A stretch of 64,000 bases of DNA. Source: Lysobacter gummosus. GTDB lineage: Bacteria; Pseudomonadota; Gammaproteobacteria; Xanthomonadales; Xanthomonadaceae. The stretch covers positions 1,860,001 to 1,924,000 of the forward strand of contig NZ_CP011131.1 in NCBI RefSeq assembly GCF_001442805.1, written 5' to 3'. Shown piece by piece: positions 17,937 through 26,613 of the stretch. Position 1 is the first letter of the stretch. The number at the start of each line of letters is the position of its first letter. A model generated the notes under the pieces. It was given only the letters and a program-made list of their open reading frames with translations, ran no database searches and had not been told where the DNA came from. The position numbers and the translations under genes were made by a program.

Positions 17937-18974
17937 ATGGCTATGTACAGCTTCCTTGACGACTACAGCGAAGGCGCCCACCCGGACATCCTGCGCGCCC
18001 TGACCGATTCCAACTGGGTGCAGCAGACCTCCTATGGCACCGACAGCCATACCGAAGACGCGGCGAACAAAATCAAGGCGCATCTGGGCGAGGGCTTCGC
18101 CGGCGCGATCCACTTCGTCGCCAGCGGCACCATGGCCAACATCGTGTCGATCGCCAGCTGTCTGCGCCCGCACGAAGCCGTCATCGCCGTCGCCTCGGGG
18201 CATATCGTGTTGCGCGAGGCCGGCGCCATCGAGGCGACCGGGCACAAACTCATCGTCGTTCCCGCGGTCGATGGAAAGCTCACGACCGCTACGGTCGAGG
18301 CTGCGCTGGCGAGCAACGCCCACTTTCCGCACATGGCCAAGCCGCGGCTGATCTACCTGTCCAACGCGACGGAAACCGGCACGATCTACACGCTCGCCGA
18401 ACTGCGCGACCTGTCTGCACTGGCCAAGCGCCGCGGCCTGATCCTGTTCCTCGACGGCGCCCGCTTGGGCGCCGCGCTGGCCTCGCCCAAGAACGACGCG
18501 AGCCTCGCCGACATCGCCTCCCTGGTCGATCTGTTCTGGATCGGCGGCACGAAGCTCGGCGCGTTGCTGGGCGAGGCGATCGTCGTATGCAACCCGGCCT
18601 TGAGCGAAGACTTCGCCTTCCACGTCAAACAACGCGGCGCGATGCTGGCCAAGGGCCGCTTGCTGGGCATTCAATTCCAGCAGTTGTTCGGCGCCAATCA
18701 CTTGTTCTCATCCCTGGCGCAACACGCGAACGCCATGGCGGCGAAGCTGGCCGCCGGAATCGTGTCGGCCGGACACAGCCTGGCCGCGGACACCGAGACC
18801 AATCAGGTATTCCCGATCCTGCCGAACGCCGTCATAGCGGCGCTTCAATCCCACTTCGCGTTCTACGTCTGGGCGAAGGCGGACGACGAGCACTCGGTTA
18901 TCCGCTTGGTCACTTCGTGGGCGACCGAAGAACATCAAGTCGATTCGTTTCTGTCGCATCTCGCGGCCGCATGA
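17937..18974 (+). CDS. ltaE: Low-specificity L-threonine aldolase
   Basis: PLP enzyme splitting L-threonine or allo-threonine to glycine and acetaldehyde, 345 residues. The PLP lysine K206 lies in WIGGTKLGALLGE; other marks are FVASGTMANIVS, a H-D region around LIYLSNATETGTIY and LFLDGARLGAALAS. The ATG at 17937 (or ATG 17943) gives the conserved N terminus; the upstream in-frame extension is not plausible coding sequence. Confidence 0.9.
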   Translation: MAMYSFLDDYSEGAHPDILRALTDSNWVQQTSYGTDSHTEDAANKIKAHLGEGFAGAIHFVASGTMANIVSIASCLRPHEAVIAVASGHIVLREAGAIEATGHKLIVVPAVDGKLTTATVEAALASNAHFPHMAKPRLIYLSNATETGTIYTLAELRDLSALAKRRGLILFLDGARLGAALASPKNDASLADIASLVDLFWIGGTKLGALLGEAIVVCNPALSEDFAFHVKQRGAMLAKGRLLGIQFQQLFGANHLFSSLAQHANAMAAKLAAGIVSAGHSLAADTETNQVFPILPNAVIAALQSHFAFYVWAKADDEHSVIRLVTSWATEEHQVDSFLSHLAAA

Positions 18975-19047
18975 CGGACACAGGCCCGCGACACCGCAAG
19001 CAAATGCGCGGTCATGGGCTGGGCGACGGGTAAGGCGATGCCAGAAA

Positions 19048-19079
19048 TAAATAAGCCCCTGAAATCAGGGGCTTATTTA
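19048..19079. terminator. Terminator between threonine aldolase and tRNA-Ser(GGA)
   Basis: Near-perfect stem of 14-15 bp, AAATAAGCCCCTGA (19049-19062) and TCAGGGGCTTATTT (19065-19078), AA loop, with T-rich or A-rich flanks on both sides. It can serve the tRNA on the minus strand and the aldolase gene on the plus strand. Confidence 0.92.
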
Positions 19080-19085
19080 ATGATC

Positions 19086-19178
19086 TGGCGGAGAGAGGGG
19101 GATTCGAACCCCCGAAGCGCGGTTTAGACGCTTACACACTTTCCAGGCGTGCTCCTTCAACCACTCGGACACCTCTCC
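19086..19178 (-). tRNA. tRNA-Ser (GGA anticodon)
   Basis: 93-nt type II tRNA with encoded CCA. Acceptor GGAGAGG pairs with CCTCTCC and the anticodon loop CTGGAAA between CACGC and GTGTG gives anticodon GGA (reads UCC and UCU). A long variable arm (GCGTCTAAACCGC...) and GTTCGAATC T-loop are present. It lies upstream of dnaX on the opposite strand, as in other gammaproteobacteria. Confidence 0.97.
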
Positions 19179-19527
19179 GGATCTGTCCGGACCGCGTGCG
19201 CGGGCCGTGCAGGGCCGTGGATTCTAGCCGTCGCCGGCTCCGGGAACAAGCCGCTTCGTGGCGGCGCGGGTGCGCGAGCGTGGCCGAGGCGCGATCGGGC
19301 CGGAACCGCGCGAATGTCGGGCCCGCGATCGCATCCACACCGAGCCCGGCCGCGAGCGTGCCGGCGCGAGGGTGGGGGCATGGCACAATGCCGGGGTTCG
19401 TTCGCGAGCGTCCGGCGACCCGCGTCGCCGGCCTCGACCGGTCCCAGGGCGCCTCGCGCCGGCCGGCCCGAACGTTCGCAGCGCGCGAGCGCTGGCCCTC
19501 GTCCCGTCCTAACGCCCCAAGGATCCG
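19179..19527. other. Upstream region of dnaX
   Basis: About 350 bp, GC-rich, between the minus-strand tRNA-Ser(GGA) and dnaX. It must contain the promoters of both genes. I see no reliable promoter or repeat. Confidence 0.5.
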
Positions 19528-21981
19528 ATGTCCTATCTCGTCCTCGCCCGCAAATGGCGCCCCAAGCGTTTCGCCGAACTGGTCGGGCAGGAACACGTGG
19601 TCCGCGCGCTGACCAATGCGCTCAGCACCGGGCGCGTGCACCACGCCTTCCTGTTCACCGGTACACGCGGCGTCGGCAAGACCACGATCGCGCGCATCTT
19701 CGCCAAATCGCTGAACTGCGAGCGCGGCACCTCGGCCGACCCCTGCGGCGAGTGCAACGCCTGCCTGGACATCGACGCCGGCCGCTACATCGACCTGCTC
19801 GAGATCGACGCCGCCAGCAACACCGGCGTGGACGACGTGCGCGAGGTGATCGACAACGCCCAGTACATGCCCAGCCGCGGTCGGGTGAAGGTCTATCTGA
19901 TCGACGAAGTGCACATGCTGTCCAAGTCGGCGTTCAACGCGCTGCTCAAGACCCTGGAAGAGCCGCCGGGGCACGTGAAATTCCTGCTCGCGACCACCGA
20001 CCCGCAGAAATTGCCGGTGACGGTGCTGTCGCGCTGTCTGCAGTTCAACCTCAAGCGCCTGGACGAGCAGCAGATCGCCGGGCAGATGACCCGCATCCTC
20101 GCCGCCGAGCAGATTCCGGTCGAGGAATCGGCGATCCGCCAGCTCGCCAAGGCCGCCGACGGCAGCCTGCGCGACGGTCTGTCGCTGCTCGACCAGGCCA
20201 TCGCCTACGGCGGCGCCGGTGCCGATGCGCCGCTGGAAGGCGCATCGGTCGCCGCGATGCTCGGTTCGGTCGACCGCACCCGGGTCGGGGCGGTGCTGAC
20301 CGCCCTGGCCGACGGCGACGGCCAGCGCCTGCTCGATGAAGTCGCGACCCTGGCCGAGTTTTCGCCGGACTGGGGCAGCGTGCTGGAAACCGTGGGCGAT
20401 GCCTTGCACCGCATCCAGGTGCGGCAGCTGGTGCCGGAGGCGGCGATCGAGGCCGACGGCGTGGATGTCGATGCTCTGGCGGCGCAGTTGCGGCCGGAAC
20501 TGGTCCAGCTTTGGTATCAGATGAGCGTCAACGGCCGCCGCGATCTGCCGCTGGCGCCGAGCCCGCGCGCTGGTTTCGAGATGAGCGTGCTGCGCATGCT
20601 CGCGTTCCGTCCGAGCGGGGCAGGCGATGCGCCGGCTACGCCTTCGGGCTCGGGCTCGGGCGCCGCCGCCGGTTCTGGCTCGGGTTCGGGTTCGGGTAGC
20701 CGCGGCGAGTCCGCGCGCAGCGCCAGTGCAGCCGCTCAGGCGGCCGCGGCGATGCGCGAGATGGGTGGCGCCGCGTCGCGTCAGGCATCGAGCGAGCCCG
20801 CAGCACCGCCGCGCGAGGTCGTCGCACAACCGCCGCCGCGCGAAGTGGCGGTCGCCAAGCCGGCCGCGCCGGCACGGGCGAATCCTTTCGAAGACGACCC
20901 GCGCGACGCGCCGCCGTGGCAGATGCCGGCGCCGGCGGCGAAACCGGCCGCCGCGACGCGTGCGAACCCGTTCGAAGACGATCCGCGCGATGCCGCGCCG
21001 TCGTCCTTGAAGCCGGCCGCCGCAGTGCCGCCGAACCCGTTCCAGGACGATCCGCGCGACACCGCGCCGGCGCAGCCAGCGCCGAAGCCGGCCGCCGCAG
21101 CGCTGTCGAACCCGTTCCAGGACGATCCGCGCGACGCACCGCCGTGGCAGACGCCGCCGCCGAAGCCGGCGGCTGCGGCCGAACCCGCGCGCGCATCGCT
21201 CGATCAAGCGCCGCCGCGCGAGCCGCAGACCGATACGCGCAACGCCGCGCCGCGTCGCGAAGCGCCGTTATGGCCCGACGAAGACCCCGTGCGCGAACCG
21301 CTGCGCGATCACAACCCCGATCCGGCGCCGCAACGCGCCGCGCCGCCGCTGTCGCTCGATCCCGAGCCGCCGCAGCGCAGCGCCGATGCCGCGCCGCCGG
21401 CCCGCAACGGCGCCGATGCCGATCACGCGCGAGCCGCGGCGATGCAGGCACCGGGGCCGGCCCAGGCCGCGCCCATCCAAGCCGAACCCGCGCATCGCGA
21501 ACCGCCGCGCGACGACATCTTCGGCGCATCCGCGCCGGCCGCGATCACCATGCCGCCGCGCCCCGCCGCGACGGCGAGCGCGGGCGTCGGCATCGCCGAC
21601 GACATGGCCTGGCACGCGATCGTCGATGCCAGCGGCTTGCGCGGTCCGTCGCGCATCCTCGCCGAACATGCCGGCTTCGTCAGTTATGCCGACGGCGTGC
21701 TGACCTTGGCGCTGGGCCCGAACGATGAGCACCTCAAGGCGCCGGCGCTGATCAAGATGGTCGCCGACTCGCTGGCCGCGCGCCTGGGCGTCGCGCCGCA
21801 GATCCGCTTCGAGGCGGCCCAGGCCGGCGAATCGCTGCACGCGCGCAACCAGCGCGCCCGCGACCAGCGCCAGGCCAATGCCGAGGACATGTTCATGAAC
21901 GATCCCGACGTGCGCCGTCTGATCGACGATTACGGCGCCAAGGTCGTGCCCGATTCGATCCGGCCCCTCGACGAGGCCTGA
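19528..21981 (+). CDS. dnaX: DNA polymerase III subunits tau (and possibly gamma)
   Basis: Clamp-loader ATPase and replisome organiser, 817 residues. Walker A is GTRGVGKTT (residues 45-53), the zinc site is C64, C73, C76, C79, and the sensor region HMLSKSAFNALLKTLEEPP follows. A long low-complexity Pro/Ala/Arg linker runs from about residue 375 to 690; it contains a Gly-Ser run (about 371-391) and four NPF-(E/Q)-DDPRD repeats with N at 452, 480, 503 and 528. The C-terminal domain (about 690-817) resembles the tau alpha-binding part. No A6G slippery site is visible, so gamma formation by the E. coli mechanism is not supported. Followed by ybaB and recR as usual. Confidence 0.95.
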   Translation: MSYLVLARKWRPKRFAELVGQEHVVRALTNALSTGRVHHAFLFTGTRGVGKTTIARIFAKSLNCERGTSADPCGECNACLDIDAGRYIDLLEIDAASNTGVDDVREVIDNAQYMPSRGRVKVYLIDEVHMLSKSAFNALLKTLEEPPGHVKFLLATTDPQKLPVTVLSRCLQFNLKRLDEQQIAGQMTRILAAEQIPVEESAIRQLAKAADGSLRDGLSLLDQAIAYGGAGADAPLEGASVAAMLGSVDRTRVGAVLTALADGDGQRLLDEVATLAEFSPDWGSVLETVGDALHRIQVRQLVPEAAIEADGVDVDALAAQLRPELVQLWYQMSVNGRRDLPLAPSPRAGFEMSVLRMLAFRPSGAGDAPATPSGSGSGAAAGSGSGSGSGSRGESARSASAAAQAAAAMREMGGAASRQASSEPAAPPREVVAQPPPREVAVAKPAAPARANPFEDDPRDAPPWQMPAPAAKPAAATRANPFEDDPRDAAPSSLKPAAAVPPNPFQDDPRDTAPAQPAPKPAAAALSNPFQDDPRDAPPWQTPPPKPAAAAEPARASLDQAPPREPQTDTRNAAPRREAPLWPDEDPVREPLRDHNPDPAPQRAAPPLSLDPEPPQRSADAAPPARNGADADHARAAAMQAPGPAQAAPIQAEPAHREPPRDDIFGASAPAAITMPPRPAATASAGVGIADDMAWHAIVDASGLRGPSRILAEHAGFVSYADGVLTLALGPNDEHLKAPALIKMVADSLAARLGVAPQIRFEAAQAGESLHARNQRARDQRQANAEDMFMNDPDVRRLIDDYGAKVVPDSIRPLDEA

Positions 21982-22135
21982 CCCCGGGCGGCGGCTTCGA
22001 GCCGTGCCCGGCCGGGTTTCGCCGCGTCCGCGCCCTTGCGTGCGGCCGGCTCCGACCCCAACCCATGACTGACATCGCACCGTGGCAGACTCGCGGCGCC
22101 ACGATCCACCGACCCACAGCAAAGGCAGGACCACC

Positions 22136-22456
22136 ATGCGCGGCAATATCGCCCAACTCATGCAACAAGCGCAGAAGATGCAGGAAAACGTGCAGCGCGC
22201 TCAGGAAGAACTGGCCAAGATCGAAGTCACCGGCAGCGCCGGCGGCGGCATGGTCAGCGTGACCGTCACCGGTCGCATGGAGTGCCGCAAGGTGCGTATC
22301 GATCCCAGCGTGCTGAGCGACCAGGAAATGGTCGAGGACCTGATCGCCGCGGCCTTCAACGACGCGGTCAACAAGATCAACGCCGAGTCGCAGACCAAGA
22401 TGTCGGCCGCGACCGCCGGCATGCCGATGCCGCCCGGCATGAAGCTGCCGTTCTGA
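22136..22456 (+). CDS. ybaB: YbaB/EbfC nucleoid-associated protein
   Basis: A 106-residue DNA-binding protein of the YbaB family, typically placed between dnaX and recR. Recognisable segments are [20 protein letters not shown] and a [20 protein letters not shown] strand pair. The Gly/Met/Pro-rich C terminus ([12 protein letters not shown]) is typical. The ATG at 22136 keeps the family N terminus. Confidence 0.95.
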   Translation: MRGNIAQLMQQAQKMQENVQRAQEELAKIEVTGSAGGGMVSVTVTGRMECRKVRIDPSVLSDQEMVEDLIAAAFNDAVNKINAESQTKMSAATAGMPMPPGMKLPF

Positions 22457-22481
22457 TCCTCTTTCGACCGGACGCTTGCCC

Positions 22482-22715
22482 ATGGGACTTCATTTAGGCA
22501 TCACCGCCAGCCTGGTCGCCGCGGCCCTGCTGGGCCTGGACCTCTATACGACGTGGGCGATCTGGCGCGAGCCGGATCTGACCGGCATGCAGAAGGCCAT
22601 CCAGTCGGCGTTCGTGTGGCTGATCCCGCTGCTGGGCGCGATTGTCTGCCTCAACGTGGTGCGGGCGATGAATCGCGAACCGACCGCGCGCAGCAACTTC
22701 ACGACCTCCGAGTGA
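22482..22715 (+). CDS. Small two-TM membrane protein
   Basis: A 77-residue hypothetical membrane protein between ybaB and recR. Two hydrophobic segments are visible: [15 protein letters not shown] and [17 protein letters not shown]. The tail is polar ([15 protein letters not shown]). The layout resembles PLDc_N or similar small inner-membrane proteins but I cannot assign a family. The ATG at 22482 is likelier than the TTG at 22476. Confidence 0.65.
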   Translation: MGLHLGITASLVAAALLGLDLYTTWAIWREPDLTGMQKAIQSAFVWLIPLLGAIVCLNVVRAMNREPTARSNFTTSE

Positions 22716-22752
22716 GCGCCGCGCCCGCCGCCGCAGCCATGAGGGCGCGCGC

Positions 22753-23349
22753 ATGAGCAGCGCCCTGCTCGAACAACTGATCGACGCGTTCCGGGTATTG
22801 CCGGGCGTGGGGCAGAAGTCGGCGCAACGCATGGCCTACCACGTGCTCGAACGCGAGCGCGCCGGCGGCCAGCGTCTGGCCGACGCGCTCAGCGAGGCGA
22901 TCGAGAAGATCGGCCACTGCGCGCGCTGCCGCGATTTCAGCGAAACCGAAGTCTGCTCGACTTGCGCCAGCGCCTCGCGCGACGCGCATCTGCTGTGCGC
23001 GGTGGAATCGCCGGCCGATCGCCTGGCGATCGAGCAGGCCACCGGTTATCGCGGCCTGTACTTCATCTTGCAGGGGCGGTTGAGCCCGCTGGACGGGATC
23101 GGCCCGCGCGAACTGGGCTTGGACAAACTGGCCGATCGTCTGGCCGAGGGCGAGGTGCAGGAACTGATCGTCGCCACCAATCCCACGGTGGAGGGCGAAG
23201 CCACCGCGCATTACCTGGCGCAACTGGCGCGCCAGCACAACGTCAGGCCGAGCCGGCTGGCGCACGGCGTGCCGCTGGGCGGCGAGCTGGAGTACGTGGA
23301 TCGCGGGACCTTGTCGCATGCCTTCGGCAGCCGCAGCGAGATGGGTTGA
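22753..23349 (+). CDS. recR: Recombination protein RecR
   Basis: Part of the RecFOR pathway, helping load RecA on gapped DNA. The zinc finger is C56, C59, C68, C71, and the Toprim domain begins near residue 78 ([15 protein letters not shown]) with the [12 protein letters not shown] motif following. The 198-residue length is normal. Follows dnaX-ybaB in the conserved order, and its partner recO is at 54943. Confidence 0.97.
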   Translation: MSSALLEQLIDAFRVLPGVGQKSAQRMAYHVLERERAGGQRLADALSEAIEKIGHCARCRDFSETEVCSTCASASRDAHLLCAVESPADRLAIEQATGYRGLYFILQGRLSPLDGIGPRELGLDKLADRLAEGEVQELIVATNPTVEGEATAHYLAQLARQHNVRPSRLAHGVPLGGELEYVDRGTLSHAFGSRSEMG

Positions 23350-23359
23350 GGCCGATCGG

Positions 23360-23467
23360 CGGGAATCGAGAACCGGGAATGGGGAATCGGGAATCGGTAG
23401 CGCGAACAGCGTGGCGATTACGTTGTAGCGTTACGATTGCTTCTTCTCCATTCCTGGTTCCCGGCCC
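23360..23467. repeat. Heptamer repeat pair, GGGAATC and its complement
   Basis: GGGAATC-type units (23360-23397) directly follow recR, and a degenerate complementary GATTCCC-type block (23447-23467, ending CCCGGCCC) precedes the HIT gene start. Together they can fold as an inverted repeat. Confidence 0.8.
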
Positions 23468-23470
23468 GCC

Positions 23471-23824
23471 ATGACCGACACCACCATCTTCGGCAAGATC
23501 ATCCGCCGCGAACTGCCGGCCGACATCGTCTACGAAGACGACGAGCTGATCGCGTTCAACGACATCGCCCCGCAAGCGCCGGTGCACGTGCTGTTCGTGC
23601 CGAAGACGCCGATCGCCACGCTCAACGATCTGCAGCCCGATCAGGCGGCGATAGTCGGCAAGCTCGCGCACGCGGCCGCCGCGTATGCGCAGCGCAAAGG
23701 GTTTGCCGAGGACGGCTATCGCATCGTCATGAACTGCAATGGCCACGGCGGGCAGACGGTGTTCCAGTTGCATCTGCACCTGCTGGCCGGCGCGCCGCTG
23801 GGACGATTCGGTACGCCGCGCTGA
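23471..23824 (+). CDS. HIT-family nucleotide hydrolase (HinT-like)
   Basis: A 117-residue histidine-triad protein. Conserved parts are DELIAFNDIAPQAPVHVLFVPK, the NCNGHGGQTVF segment and the active-site region QLHLHLLAG. In the usual H-x-H-x-H-x-x triad the first His is replaced by Gln here, while the middle catalytic His is kept. Known members hydrolyse purine nucleoside phosphoramidates. The start directly follows the repeat at 23447-23467. Confidence 0.9.
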   Translation: MTDTTIFGKIIRRELPADIVYEDDELIAFNDIAPQAPVHVLFVPKTPIATLNDLQPDQAAIVGKLAHAAAAYAQRKGFAEDGYRIVMNCNGHGGQTVFQLHLHLLAGAPLGRFGTPR

Positions 23825-23884
23825 GTGGCGACATTCACCGCGCACAACGACCGCCACCACAATCCCTCCCAAACCCGTGCTGTT

Positions 23885-24025
23885 CCCCCCTTTGAAAAAG
23901 GGGGGCAGGGGGGATTCGCTTTTGCCGCGGATCACCACGCCTCAACCCAAAGCAAATCCCCCGGCGCAGACGCATCGGCCTGGAACCGGTCGACGCAGGC
24001 GCCAGCCCCCTTTTTCAAAGGGGGC
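23885..24025. repeat. MITE-like inverted-repeat element
   Basis: End copies of the form CCCCCCTTTGAAAAAGGGGGGC (23885-23906) and GCCCCCTTTTTCAAAGGGGGC (24005-24025) are inverted, with about 98 bp between. Each end is itself a palindrome. It lies between convergent HIT and Slp genes. No transposase or coding sequence inside. Confidence 0.8.
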
Positions 24026-24064
24026 GAATTGATCGGCGCGCACCCAAACCAAGAATCCAAAACG

Positions 24065-24090
24065 ACCGAAGGCGCTTTCGCGCCTTCGGT
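24065..24090 (-). terminator. Terminator of the slp operon
   Basis: Stem ACCGAAGGCGC (24065-24075) with GCGCCTTCGGT (24080-24090), loop TTTC; read on the minus strand it is followed by CGTTTTGG. It lies about 35 bp past the slp stop. Confidence 0.75.
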
Positions 24091-24124
24091 CCATCACTCA
24101 TGGCGATGACTTATCGCCTGCGGC

Positions 24125-24610
24125 TCACCACCAGCCCCACCACGGCCACGGCGCCGGGCGTTCGATCACGTCCACCTGCTGGCGCACCGGCCACAGATAG
24201 ACCACGTCGGCGTCCAGGCGCGGGAAACGGTAGTCGTACTCGCCGATGCGGCGCGATTCGTAACCGGCGATGCGGCCGGTGAAGGTCACCTCGCGGTTCT
24301 TCTCGAACAACGCCGGGTCGTAGAAACCGGTACGGCAGGCCAGGAAGCGGCCGCCGGTGTCGTCGGTGGCCCAGTACGGGCGCGCGGAATCGCCCAGGCG
24401 GGTCGAGATCATTTCGAAGCAGGTGCGGTTGGCCTGCGGTTCCACATTGACGATACGGCCGCCCCAGCGCACCACCGAGCCGGTGCTGTCGGTGGCGGTC
24501 GCGTCGGCCGGGGTGAGGGGCGAAAACGCCCCCTGCAGCGGTTGGGGCGCCGAGACGCAAGCGCTGAGCAGCGCTGCGCCGGCGGCTATCAAGGCAAGAC
24601 GGAGCTTCAT
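24125..24610 (-). CDS. Slp-family outer membrane lipoprotein
   Basis: A 161-residue lipoprotein. The signal peptide ends in LLSAC with lipidation at C18, and the mature part contains the Slp-type core VRWGGRIVNVEPQ, then LACRTGFYDPALF and EVTFTGRIAGYE. The C terminus is Pro/Trp-rich (PAPWPWWGWW). Slp proteins are periplasmic or outer-membrane stress proteins of unclear function. It is the last gene of the moxR-DUF58-tgpA-slp run and overlaps the tgpA stop by 4 bp. Confidence 0.87.
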   Translation of the reverse strand: MKLRLALIAAGAALLSACVSAPQPLQGAFSPLTPADATATDSTGSVVRWGGRIVNVEPQANRTCFEMISTRLGDSARPYWATDDTGGRFLACRTGFYDPALFEKNREVTFTGRIAGYESRRIGEYDYRFPRLDADVVYLWPVRQQVDVIERPAPWPWWGWW

Positions 24611-26613
24611 CGACGTTCTCCTGTTCGGGCCGGGCGGTGCGCGCGTAGCGCCCGGACCAGTTCGTTGCGCAGTTCTCGGGCCTCGCGCCGCCCGGGTTGG
24701 CCATCAGCGTACCGCCAATCGCTGAACTGTTGGCTGAGTTGCAACAGGCTTATGCCCAAATCGGGACGCGCCTTTCCGACACGTTCAGCCCAGGCCAGCG
24801 CCGGCTCGTGCGGTTCGCGCTGCAGGCCGAGCTTGCGGTAGCGCCGGCCGAGCGCATGCCAGGCACGCAGGACCGGGTCGCGCTGGCGCTCGCCGCGGCT
24901 GCTGAGCCAGACCATCCAGGCGCCGGCGGCGCTGGCGAACAACACGAACAGCGCGATCAGCTTGCCGCTGTCCAGCTTGTCCACGCCGAACGGCTGCAGC
25001 AGCCGCTCCTGGCGGCTGGCGTCGAAGCCGAGCACGAAATCGTTCCAGCCGCGGCGGGCCCAGTCGCCGAGGTTGAACAACGGCGTCGCCGCGCCGATCC
25101 CGCCGAACATGCCGCCCGCGCCCGGCGTGCGGTCGGCCAGGGTGTCGTAGATGCGCTCGGGCGCGACCGCCGCGGTCGGATCGACCCGCACCCAGCCGCG
25201 TCCCCGCAGCCAGACCTCGGCCCAGGCGTGCGCGTCGGAACGGCGCACCAGCCAGTAGCCGCCGACCGGGTTGTAGTAGCCGCCGGCGTAACCGGTGACC
25301 ACCCGCGCGGGAATGCCGGCGGCGCGCATCAGCACCACGAACGAGGAACTGAAGTGCTCGCAGAAACCGGCCTTCTGATCGAACAGGAACTCGTCCACCG
25401 AATCGCGGCCGAGCAGCGGCGTGCTCAGGGTGTAGGCGAATTCGCGATGGATCATCGTCATCGCCCGATCGACGATGGCGGCATCGTTGGCGCCGGCCTC
25501 GGCGCGCCAGCGCTGCGCCAGCGCCAGCGTGCGCGGGTTGTAGCCGCGCGGCAGATCCAGCGCGGCGCGGCGCAGCACCGAGCGCAGTTGCGGCTCGTAC
25601 GCGGCCGGCGGCGAAGAACGGATGTGCCAGCGGCTGAGCGCGCTGAGCGGGCGTTGCGCGTAGATGCCGTGATCGAGCGACAACTGCGCGTCGGCCGGCG
25701 CGGCCAGCGGCAGGTCGAGGGCGACGAATTGGCGATCGTCGGTGGGTTCGACTTCCAGCTCGTAATCCCACACGGTCTTGGACGGCGTCGTCTCGGCCGC
25801 GGGAATGCTGCGGAACCAGCGCGGCTGGGTCCAGGTGCGGCCGTCGAAGTTCCACAGCACCGGCCCGCGCCAGTACATCTGCGAGGTCGGTGGCGCGCGC
25901 CCGTTGAAGCGCGCGCGCAAGGTCACCGTCTCGTCGTTCATCAGATCGACCATCTCGCCCGGCGACATCCGGTCCGACAGGCCGGGCCGCGCCAGCGCGC
26001 GGTCGGGCACGCCCCACAAGGGCGAGCTCAGGCGCGGGAACAGCCAGAACACCGCCAGCGCCAGCGGCAGGCCGATGCCGATCAGGCGGCCGATCGCGAA
26101 CAGGCGTTGCCAATGCGTCGGCGACGGCTCGACGGTGCGGCCGGGCGGCGGACGCGACTCGATTTCCGCCAGACGCTGCAAAGTCGCCAGCGAGAACACT
26201 GCCGCGGCCATGCCCAGCGCCAGCGACATCGGTCCTTGATCGAGCAGGAAGGTCGCGAACGGGCCGAACAGGGCGAAGCCGATCAGGCTGCGCGCATCGC
26301 GCAGGGTGTAGGTCTCCGACGGCTTGAGCGCGAACATCGCCGCGAGCAGGGCGCAGCCGGTGTCGCGGCCGATGGCGAAATGGGTCATCAGCAACACCGC
26401 GCCGACCAGCCCGATCACCATCGTCAGCCGCAGCAGCGCCGGCAGCGGCTTGCGCCAGGACAACACGCCCACGCCGATGCCGACGGCGGCGATCGCGATC
26501 GCGATCTGCAGCGGCAATTGCAACAGCAGCGGCAACAGGCAGCTCGCGCCGGCCAGCAGCGCCCAGCGCCGCGAAGCCGGTTCCAAAGCGATGGCGGCGC
26601 GCGGCTCAGCCAT
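24607..26613 (-). CDS. TgpA-family transglutaminase-like membrane protein
   Basis: A 668-residue inner membrane protein (DUF3488/TgpA). It has N-terminal hydrophobic segments (for example LLPLLLQLPLQIAIAIAAVGIGVGVL), then a periplasmic transglutaminase-like domain with GFCEHFSSSFVVLMRAAGIPARVV (catalytic Cys), SDAHAWAEVW (His) and VRVDPTAAV (Asp), and a C-terminal DUF4129-like region after a last TM. It is probably a peptidoglycan-related or substrate-crosslinking membrane enzyme. Encoded downstream of moxR and DUF58, which is the usual partner arrangement. Confidence 0.9.
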   Translation of the reverse strand: MAEPRAAIALEPASRRWALLAGASCLLPLLLQLPLQIAIAIAAVGIGVGVLSWRKPLPALLRLTMVIGLVGAVLLMTHFAIGRDTGCALLAAMFALKPSETYTLRDARSLIGFALFGPFATFLLDQGPMSLALGMAAAVFSLATLQRLAEIESRPPPGRTVEPSPTHWQRLFAIGRLIGIGLPLALAVFWLFPRLSSPLWGVPDRALARPGLSDRMSPGEMVDLMNDETVTLRARFNGRAPPTSQMYWRGPVLWNFDGRTWTQPRWFRSIPAAETTPSKTVWDYELEVEPTDDRQFVALDLPLAAPADAQLSLDHGIYAQRPLSALSRWHIRSSPPAAYEPQLRSVLRRAALDLPRGYNPRTLALAQRWRAEAGANDAAIVDRAMTMIHREFAYTLSTPLLGRDSVDEFLFDQKAGFCEHFSSSFVVLMRAAGIPARVVTGYAGGYYNPVGGYWLVRRSDAHAWAEVWLRGRGWVRVDPTAAVAPERIYDTLADRTPGAGGMFGGIGAATPLFNLGDWARRGWNDFVLGFDASRQERLLQPFGVDKLDSGKLIALFVLFASAAGAWMVWLSSRGERQRDPVLRAWHALGRRYRKLGLQREPHEPALAWAERVGKARPDLGISLLQLSQQFSDWRYADGQPGRREARELRNELVRALRAHRPARTGERR

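Noticed and set aside
14854..17937. Minus-strand frame of over 1000 codons
   Set aside because: Runs through the phosphoesterase, the Tat-exported gene and ffs; it is a product of high GC.
19900..21000. Programmed frameshift site in dnaX for gamma
   Set aside because: No A6G-type slippery sequence is visible in this GC-rich gene; an alternative signal cannot be excluded.
19132..21207. Long minus-strand open frame antisense to dnaX
   Set aside because: Arginine- and Gly-rich shadow frame typical of GC-rich DNA; it overlaps the well-supported dnaX gene and the tRNA-Ser gene.
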